Of a stretch of DNA of 9,772 bases, positions 1-6,100 are shown piece by piece. The position numbers were made by a program, and so were the translations under genes. The notes below the pieces were generated by a model that was not told the DNA's origin, did no database searches, and saw nothing but the letters and a program-made list of their open reading frames with translations. Every line of letters begins with the position of its first letter. Position 1 is the stretch's first letter. The DNA is taken from positions 1-9,772 of the forward strand of contig CAMVHY010000030.1 in the NCBI GenBank assembly GCA_947167415.1, read 5' to 3'. Source of the stretch: an uncultured Clostridia bacterium (GTDB lineage Bacteria; Bacillota; Clostridia; Lachnospirales; CAMVHY01).

Positions 1-638
1 TTCTTGAAGATCGTTCCAACGTGATTTTTTAAATCAACTCCGGCTTCTGTCAGTGTCTTTACCAATCCTGCCATACTTGATCCGAATAGATTATTTTCGA
101 GTTTCTCGAAGATTGTTTCAACGTGATTTTTTACATCGACTCCGGCTTTTGTCAGTGTCTTTACCAATTCTGCCATATCTGATTCGAATAGATTATTTTC
201 GAGTTTCTCGAAGATCGTTCCAACGTGATTTTTTACATCAACTCCGGCTTCTGTCAGTGCCTCTACCAATTCTGCCATATCTAATCTGTATTGATTATTT
301 TTGAGTTTCTTGAAGATCGTTCCAACGTGATTTTTTAAATCAACTCCGGCTTCTGTCAGTGTCTTTACCAATCCTGCCATACTTGATCCGAATAGATTAT
401 TTTCGAGTTTCTCGAAGATTGTTTCAACGTGATTTTTTACATCAACTCCGGCTTCTGTCAGTGCCTCTACCAATTCTGCCATATCTAATCTGTATTGATT
501 ATTTTTGAGTTTCTTGAAGATCGTTCCAACGTGATTTTTTAAATCAACTCCGGCTTCTGTCAGTGCCTCTACCAATTCTGCCATATCTGATCCGTATTGA
601 TTATTTTTGAGTTTCTTGAAGATTGTTTCAACATGATT
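1..638 (-). repeat. 102-bp in-frame coding tandem repeat (six copies plus part)
   Basis: Direct repeats have an exact period of 102 bases, each coding for 34 residues. In coding order the units are 638-537, 536-435, 434-333, 332-231, 230-129, 128-27 and a partial unit 26-1. Units 2 and 4 encode identical protein, as do units 3 and 6. Positions 1-137 match 307-443 base for base (offset 306, three units), and 221-361 match 425-565 (offset 204, two units). There is no spacer between units and the reading frame is kept throughout. The pattern suggests recent unequal crossing-over or gene conversion among units. Copy number may be collapsed in a short-read assembly. Confidence 0.95.
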
Positions 639-794
639 TGAATGATTTGATTCTGATGATGCGCTTTTGGCGTTTTGCAGCTCTTCTAGCCATGGAATTA
701 CCACATACTCTATAGTAAACACACGTAATGAATTATCATCACTCTCATTCAAAAACTTTATAAACCCTTCATATTCTTGTTCTTGATTTTCCAA
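1..794 (-). CDS. 34-residue tandem-repeat protein (3' end outside window)
   Basis: I do not recognise this protein. The reading frame is open from a TTG at 794-792 to the window edge (264 codons seen) and has no stop. The TTG is chosen because a GAGGGAG Shine-Dalgarno lies about 6 bases upstream and no in-frame ATG is nearby. Residues 1-52 are a unique acidic N-terminal part (starts MENQEQEYEGF). From residue 53 six complete copies and the start of a seventh follow, each exactly 34 residues. Each copy has a predicted helix NHV-[GE]-TIF-[KE]-KL-[KE]-NN, a five-residue loop, then a second helix of the form MA-[EG]-LV-[EK]-[AT]-LT-[EK]-AGVD. This suggests an alpha-solenoid binding scaffold. There is no signal peptide or membrane segment in the visible part, so it is probably cytoplasmic. 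Codons are GC-richer than in neighbouring genes (CTC, GCC, ATC, TTC, CTG), which may mean a different origin. Ankyrin-like or TALE-like folds are possible, but no family signature is clear. Confidence 0.85.
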   Translation of the reverse strand, partial: MENQEQEYEGFIKFLNESDDNSLRVFTIEYVVIPWLEELQNAKSASSESNHSNHVETIFKKLKNNQYGSDMAELVEALTEAGVDLKNHVGTIFKKLKNNQYRLDMAELVEALTEAGVDVKNHVETIFEKLENNLFGSSMAGLVKTLTEAGVDLKNHVGTIFKKLKNNQYRLDMAELVEALTEAGVDVKNHVGTIFEKLENNLFESDMAELVKTLTKAGVDVKNHVETIFEKLENNLFGSSMAGLVKTLTEAGVDLKNHVGTIFK

Positions 795-1105
795 AATATT
801 CTCCCTCTCTTTAAAACAAAAAAACAAAAGAACCCTAAAATAAATCCAAAAATCATCTCACAGATCTTTAATCACACCAAAAAAATAAATTATTAAAATC
901 AAAATCAAATCTGCAATTCTTATCTTAAAACAAAAAATAATACATTTCAAGTTTTTTAAAGTATTTTTTTTGAAATTTGAGGGAGGGAGTAGATCCTATT
1001 AACAAGAGAAGTTTAAGTACTGTCTACACAAAAAAGAGAAAAAAGAGAAATAAACTATAAGATAAAGTATAATAGATAGAAATAAAAAAGAAGAGAAAAA
1101 TAAAG
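795..1105. other. gene-free AT- and purine-rich gap between divergent genes
   Basis: About 310 bases separate the minus-strand repeat gene from the plus-strand small ORF at 1106. The left part holds the Shine-Dalgarno, leader and candidate promoter of the repeat gene. The right part (about 1030-1105) is a purine-rich run with repeated AAAAGAGAAA motifs and a TATAAT box at 1068-1073 that has no convincing -35 at normal spacing. An isolated GAGGGAGGGAG tract lies at about 979-989. No RNA gene or conserved leader was recognised. Confidence 0.5.
922..950 (-). promoter_or_regulatory. candidate sigma-A promoter for the repeat-protein gene
   Basis: Read on the minus strand, TTGAAA (950-945) is followed after 17 bases by TAAGAT (927-922). 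The -35 box matches 5 of 6 consensus bases and the -10 only 4 of 6, so the call is tentative. It would give a leader of roughly 120 bases before the TTG start at 794. The -35 box lies in one arm of an ATTTCAA/TTGAAAT inverted repeat (944-950 and 970-976), which could be an operator. Confidence 0.4.
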
Positions 1106-1384
1106 ATGGAAGAAAGAACGTATCGTAGATTTGATATAAGTAATGCAGAACAGTATCTTATAGAAGCATTTCTAAAATGTCTAGAAAATGTTTGTTATTT
1201 CTGTAAATACACGTCTCATTATGTATCAAAAAAATATAAAAAGGATATAAGCGATATTGTCATAACGATAAGTTATTTTCCAGAACAAAAATTAAATTTG
1301 TCGAACATGAACATAACAAAAAATGATAATGATAAATATCCACATTATGGGCAAATAAATCTAGACGAAAGAGCTAATCCATAA
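1106..1384 (+). CDS. small hypothetical protein (92 aa)
   Basis: This is an open frame of 92 codons starting with ATG and ending in TAA. I do not recognise it. The Shine-Dalgarno is weak (GAAGAG, about 10 bases before the ATG), and a TATAAT box at 1068-1073 is the only promoter sign. The N-terminal half looks amphipathic and helical (AEQYLIEAFLKCLENV) with three cysteines close together at about residues 25-33 (C-x4-C-x2-C). The C-terminal third is Asn/Asp-rich and probably disordered (ITKNDNDKYPHYGQ). There is no signal peptide or clear membrane helix. It is not obviously co-transcribed with the next gene, which has its own promoter. It could be a genuine small gene, a remnant of a larger one, or a chance ORF; the purine-rich upstream tract slightly favours translation. 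Confidence 0.5.
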   Translation: MEERTYRRFDISNAEQYLIEAFLKCLENVCYFCKYTSHYVSKKYKKDISDIVITISYFPEQKLNLSNMNITKNDNDKYPHYGQINLDERANP

Positions 1385-1386
1385 TT

Positions 1387-1435
1387 ATTTATTTCAAAAA
1401 TTTTACATAGCAACACCATATAGCTTGAAATAAAT
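1387..1435. repeat. 11-bp inverted repeat upstream of dcd
   Basis: ATTTATTTCAA (1387-1397) and its exact reverse complement TTGAAATAAAT (1425-1435) are separated by 27 bases. The arms begin two bases after the stop of the small ORF, and the right arm contains the -35 box of the putative dcd promoter. No U-run follows, so it is not an intrinsic terminator. A protein-binding site or a weak hairpin at the end of the upstream transcript are both possible. Confidence 0.55.
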
Positions 1436-1454
1436 TAGCAATTTAATTTACTAT
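1425..1454 (+). promoter_or_regulatory. candidate sigma-A promoter of dcd
   Basis: TTGAAA (1425-1430) and TACTAT (1449-1454), 18 bases apart, each match five of six consensus bases. Transcription would start near 1461 and give a leader of about 25 bases before the GTG start, long enough for the GAGGTGA ribosome site. The -35 box sits inside the right arm of an 11-bp inverted repeat, a placement that would suit a repressor. Confidence 0.55.
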
Positions 1455-1486
1455 GAGTCCGTGTCTTTATAAAAAAGAGGTGACTG

Positions 1487-2005
1487 GTGATTTTATCAGG
1501 TCTTGAAATTAAAAAAAATTTGGGCAAAAAAATAATTATTGAGCCGTTTGATGACAACGAATTAAATCCAAACAGCTATAATTTAAAATTATTTGATGAG
1601 CTTTTGGTTTACGAAGAAAAGATTTTGGATATGAAAAAAGAAAATAAGTTCAAGAAAATAAAAATTCCGCGCGATGGATTAATAATTTATCCGGGAAAAT
1701 TATATTTGGGACGAACACTTGAATTCACAGAAACAAAAGATTTTGTGCCAATGCTTGAAGGACGGTCATCAATTGGAAGATTAGGAATGTTTATTCATGT
1801 AACGGCAGGATTTGGAGATGTTGGCTTTAAAGGTTATTGGACACTTGAAATTCATTGTATACAGCCGATAAAAATTTATGCCGGTGTCTCGATTTGCCAA
1901 ATTTATTATCATACGATTAAAGGCGAATATAAAAATTATTGCTCCGGAAAATATCAAGATAATTTGGGAATACAACCGAGTTTGTTATATAGAGATTTTG
2001 ATTAA
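1487..2005 (+). CDS. dcd: dCTP deaminase (possibly dUMP-forming)
   Basis: This cytoplasmic enzyme of pyrimidine deoxynucleotide synthesis converts dCTP to dUTP, or directly to dUMP in bifunctional members, feeding dTTP synthesis. The GTG start follows an AAGAGGTGA Shine-Dalgarno at 1475-1483. At 172 residues it is a little shorter than E. coli Dcd (193) but complete. The N-terminus has the usual pattern (LSGLEIKK, then IEPFDDNELNPNSYNL). The core has GRSSIGRLG at 92-100 and TAGFGDVGFKGYWTLE at 106-121. Ser94, Arg98 and Glu121 fit the spacing of E. coli Ser111, Arg115 and Glu138. The C-terminal substrate lid is present (GKYQDNLGIQPSLLYRDFD). The TAGF-D-GFxG-TLE form resembles bifunctional deaminase/dUTPase enzymes of mycobacteria and methanogens more than E. 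coli Dcd, but activity cannot be settled from sequence alone. It appears monocistronic. Confidence 0.93.
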   Translation: MILSGLEIKKNLGKKIIIEPFDDNELNPNSYNLKLFDELLVYEEKILDMKKENKFKKIKIPRDGLIIYPGKLYLGRTLEFTETKDFVPMLEGRSSIGRLGMFIHVTAGFGDVGFKGYWTLEIHCIQPIKIYAGVSICQIYYHTIKGEYKNYCSGKYQDNLGIQPSLLYRDFD

Positions 2006-2035
2006 AACAGCTGATTTTTTTGGCTGTTTTTTTTT
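2004..2035 (+). terminator. intrinsic terminator after dcd
   Basis: The 8-bp stem AAAACAGC (2004-2011) / GCTGTTTT (2023-2030) has an 11-base loop and runs straight into an uninterrupted U-tract to 2035. The stem starts inside the dcd stop codon. It separates dcd from the following spoIVB gene. Confidence 0.85.
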
Positions 2036-2120
2036 GGTTTTTATTGCTCGGGATAAAAATTTTAAAATCGGAAAATTTATATTATGAGTCAAAAAAAATT
2101 TTGTGAGGTGAAAAAATCAA

Positions 2121-3053
2121 ATGCGCATCAAAAAAAAAATAAATTTGGTTGTATTATTGGCATATTTTTTTGTTTTTATAAACATAAGCGCGATTCACGG
2201 CGAAGATTTGAGTTTTAATTTTGGCAATAATATTGAGAAACGTGTTGAAGTTATTCCATGCGGAATAATTATCGGAGTAAAAGTTGATGATGATGGAAAA
2301 ATGGTTTTTGATCAAAAAAAAACAAAATATCACGAGAAAGATATTTTGCCAGCAAAAAAAATATATCCCAAAAATTTTATTTCGACTGCAAATGAAAATA
2401 ATAGTCAAAAAAAAAACGACGCGACAATAAAAAATTCCGCGCAAGGAATCGGCACAATGACTTATTATAATCCGATGACAAATAAATTTGGCGCGCTTGG
2501 ACACGGAATTACTGATTTAGATACACAAAAAATTTTGTCGGTAAAATCAGGCGATATAAAAAAAGCAATTAATATTACGCTCGTAAAAGCTTTGTGCGGA
2601 GATCCCGGCGAAATTTTGGCGGAGATAAATAACACGGAAAAACTTGGCAACATAAAATTAAATAATGAATTTGGGATATATGGATTTTTGGATTTGATAA
2701 AAATCAAAAATAATATTCCGACGAAAAAAATGCCAATTGGGTTAAAAAATGAAATACATGCGGGCCCGGCAATTATTTTGTCAAATTTAGAAAATAATAA
2801 TGTCAGAAGTTATAAAATAAATATCGAGAATATCGATAAATTTAATTGCGATGCAACAAAAAATATGACGATTAAAATTACGGATCCGAATTTATTAAAT
2901 AAAACGAACGGAATTATTCAAGGCATGAGCGGAAGTCCAATCATTCAGGATAATAAATTAATTGGTGCAATTACTCACGTTTTTGTTCATGAACCAGCTA
3001 AAGGCTATGGAATTTTTATTGAAAACATGATCAAGCAAGAAAAATTTATTTGA
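2121..3053 (+). CDS. spoIVB: SpoIVB peptidase (S55), PDZ-less
   Basis: SpoIVB is a serine peptidase made in the forespore and secreted into the intermembrane space; in Bacillus it cleaves SpoIVFA and so triggers pro-sigma-K processing. The ATG follows TGAGGTG at 2104-2110. Residues about 8-25 form a signal/membrane anchor. The VIPCG-IIIGVKV segment (45-55) matches the family's VIPGG start. The S55 domain runs from about 106 to 310: AQGIGTMTYYNP, GALGHGITDLDT with His128, KITDPNLL with Asp255, and QGMSGSPIIQ with Ser270. The His-Asp and Asp-Ser spacings (127 and 15) equal those of the B. subtilis triad His236/Asp363/Ser378. The protein has 310 residues against 426 in B. subtilis, and nearly all of the loss lies between the VIP motif and the catalytic domain, where the PDZ domain should be. 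A Lys/Asn-rich linker of about 50 residues replaces it. No convincing sigma-G promoter was found. Confidence 0.93.
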   Translation: MRIKKKINLVVLLAYFFVFINISAIHGEDLSFNFGNNIEKRVEVIPCGIIIGVKVDDDGKMVFDQKKTKYHEKDILPAKKIYPKNFISTANENNSQKKNDATIKNSAQGIGTMTYYNPMTNKFGALGHGITDLDTQKILSVKSGDIKKAINITLVKALCGDPGEILAEINNTEKLGNIKLNNEFGIYGFLDLIKIKNNIPTKKMPIGLKNEIHAGPAIILSNLENNNVRSYKINIENIDKFNCDATKNMTIKITDPNLLNKTNGIIQGMSGSPIIQDNKLIGAITHVFVHEPAKGYGIFIENMIKQEKFI

Positions 3054-3070
3054 TATGTTTTTTATGACAT

Positions 3071-3103
3071 AAAAAAACGGATTTAGTTAATTGTAAAATC
3101 CGT
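3071..3103 (-). terminator. intrinsic terminator of the large minus-strand gene
   Basis: On the minus strand an 8-bp stem, ACGGATTT (3103-3096) / AAATCCGT (3084-3077), with an 11-base loop is followed by seven T residues (3077-3071). The upstream arm lies in the last codons of the large gene and the loop spans its stop codon. For the convergent spoIVB transcript the hairpin is followed by ATCTTTGG, a poor U-tract, so it probably serves mainly the minus strand. Confidence 0.8.
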
Positions 3104-6100
3104 ATCTTTGGTTATTTGTATATTGTTGATCAAGGTTTATTTTTTCTTCCGCTTCGCGATTTAAATTTAAATTTCTATCAATTTCTCTACCGTATCCTTT
3201 CATATCGTTGTTAAATCTAATTCTCTCTTGTGCTTCGTTTTTTGAAACGCAATCTTTATAACAAATTAAAATAATAATTAACGTAACATAAATTACAGCT
3301 ATGGCAATCATCGTTTTTATAAAGATTGGATTTCCAGAAATTATTGCAATAATCAACAACAAAAATATCAGAGCTGTTAATATAGACAACGCGATTTTCT
3401 TTTTATTGTATTTAGTATTAGGTTTTTTGTTATCTTCACTGTTCTGTTGATTAACATCATTTGTTCTTCCGTAATTGTTAATTATTACTAGTTGATAATT
3501 TATAACTGTCGGCTTTTTGTTCTTATTTTCTTCATTTTCTTCTGCGTTTGTATGAATCTCATTCTTGTTTTTTTCTTCTACCTCATTCTTGTTTTTTTCT
3601 TCTACAGTTTTTTTGTTTACATAATCTTTATTTAACTTTTTGTTTTCATACGATTCATTAGAGCTATTTTTTTCTTGAATTTCACTATCATTTTGGTTCT
3701 TGATATTACTATCTATCCTTATATTGTTATTATCTGCTTCATTTTCTTCTGTGTTTGTATTAATCTCATTCTTGTCTTTATTTTCATCATTCACATATTT
3801 TTCGCTTATATAATTTTCCTCTGATTTGTCATCTTCATATGATTCACTAAAGTTATCTTTCTCTTGAAATTCATCGTTATTCTCACCTTCAATGTTATTT
3901 ATCTTGTTCTTAAAATTTTTTAACTTATCATCTTTAATTTCTTTTTCTTTATCAATTCCTTTACTGCTGAAAACGCCACGATTTTTATAATTATCAATAA
4001 CAATTTTTATAGCTGGATCTTTTCTATTAAATCGAGTGAAAAAATCTTCTGCCATTTTTCTCAGACGTGAATTTTTTCTCTTGTATTGTTCGCTGCTAAT
4101 ACTATCCAAAAAATCCTGCCAATCTTTAAATTCAAAAATTTCTTCTTCGTAGTTTTTTATGTTTCGTAATTCAGAATCATAGTTTTTCGTTCCAAAATAA
4201 TATAAAACATACAGTGCCAAAATTAATTCAGGATGTGAATCCATAGCTTTCTTTTGCGCTTCTTTTCCTTCGGGCTCAAATTTTTCGCCCTCAAATTGAC
4301 ACAAAATTCCATCTAATTTATCTAGTAAAGCATAATAACTGTCGCTAGAATAACTAGATTTAATATTTAACTTGTCCACTCGAAACCAAACTTTATTCAT
4401 ACTTTCAACAGCAAAATCAAAATCATTCTTTAAATCTTCTAAGCTTATCTTTATAGGATAGTCATAGTGACACTCTCGCTGCATTTCCAAAAATTCTATC
4501 GCATTCTCTAAGCTTGTTTGTTGACAATTTTTGTATAACTCTCTTATCATTGGAAAAAGTTCTTTTCTATACCCATTTCCATCCGCTTCGCTTTTCTCTT
4601 TGTCGTTTATATATTCACCTTTATTAATTAAGCCAAAAATACTGTTTCCTGCACTTGTATTTAAAAGATGATCTTCCATTTTTTTTACATAATCCTCGGG
4701 GTTCCAACAATCTATAAGTTTTTTTAAATGTTTTGGTGTAATATAAGTCGCAGTATTAATTAGGATATCAAAACTTTTATCCGATAATTCAAAGATTTGA
4801 TCTTTGTCAAGAATTTCCCAATCGTCATTATCATTTAAAGTTAAATTGCATGTTTCATCCGGATCAGCTAATTTAACGCCTTCTTTTATATTTGGTTTAA
4901 ATTTTTTCGCATTATAATTTTCTTTTGATTCTGCAAGCGTTTGTAATGGAACACAAAAGCTTTTGATCAACCCATCATCACAATTAACAAAAAAACCATT
5001 TTTTAGCTGTCTATTTTTTGTAGCTAAAGAAACTCCATTCGATTGTGTGATGTGAATTACCTCCGTTGTCATTTGACAAAAATCATTCACGCCGTTTTTA
5101 AACCACTCTATATAACCTGAAATTTTTTCTTCTAAGGAAGTCCCTTTAAATAATCTGATTATCAAATTTTCAACTGCACTTTTTTTCTTCTCCAAAATTA
5201 TTTTTTTTGGATTTGTTTTTAAATAAAATCTTACATCTTCCATATTCAAAGCTATTTCACGCATATCATTTTCGCTCAATTCATTAGCATCTGATAAAAT
5301 TCCGGCTGTATGAAAAAAATGTTGAACTAAATGATACAAACGCATAATCACCATGCTATCCCAATAATCATTTTCCAAGTTTTTATTATTTTTTAGCTCT
5401 AAGTCAAATTCCCATATCATATTAAAAAGTGTTTTTTCCAGCCCATCATATTTACAAATTAATATTTTTTTATTTAAACGAGCAACAAATTCTTCGTAAC
5501 TGATATTAGGATAATTTTTAATCTCATCTTCAAATTGATTATATATTTTATTTTTTAATTCTTTTTCATCATTGTCTAACGTTTTCTTTTCCGACATCAG
5601 CTTTTTCAAATCCAAAGCATTTATTTTGTTTTTTGCTATTTCTAATGCTTCCTTGTTAATCTGAATGAAATCATTTTCATTAATAATATTTTTCTGTTTT
5701 AGAAAATCAAAATCTTTAACAGAGAAAAATTCCTCATCCATCTCTTTTTGTTTTTCATCCGCAGATTTACTTATTGCAGCAATTTCCTGATATTCGGGAT
5801 CTTTTGTATCGATTTTGTTATTGTGATTTTTTTTATATTCTTGTAATTTCGAGTTATATTCTGCTCTAAGTTTTTGAATTTCAGTTGTAAACTTAACAAA
5901 TTTCTGTCGAAATTCGGTTTTTAATTTCATTGCGTCTTTGTTTAAACGTGACCCTTGATCATTTCTAATATAAAAACTCAAATTTATTCTCAATTCCTCT
6001 ATAAATTTGTCATAGTTGCCATTTACTTGTAAACACTCAAACAAAGCCCTTGAAAACCCATATTTTACATTGTCCTCGTCCATGTTATTACATTTTTTTG

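Noticed and set aside
53..304. Plus-strand open frame across the repeats (83 codons, LPILPYLIRIDYF pattern)
   Set aside because: It is the mirror of the minus-strand coding repeat, has no ribosome site, and is interrupted while the minus frame is not.
1..638. Regular direct repeats that might be a CRISPR array or non-coding satellite
   Set aside because: The 102-base units abut without unique spacers and keep one minus-strand frame open across all copies, so they are coding repeats.
1..794. Assigning the repeat protein to ankyrin, TPR or TAL-effector families
   Set aside because: The unit length fits several helical repeat families, but none of their signature residues (ankyrin TPLHxAA, TALE GGKQAL, TPR W-LG-Y-A-F-A-P) is present.
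1878..2087. Plus-strand frame overlapping the end of dcd and its terminator
   Set aside because: It runs through the dcd terminator and the active-site coding region in another frame; no support for translation.
2041..2120. Sigma-G promoter for spoIVB (GGATA near 2051 and TATATTA near 2078)
   Set aside because: The spacing of about 22 bases is too long for sigma-G and the -10 lacks the usual leading C, so I did not annotate it.
2154..2707. Minus-strand open frames inside spoIVB
   Set aside because: They are antisense to a well-supported gene and show no motif or ribosome site.
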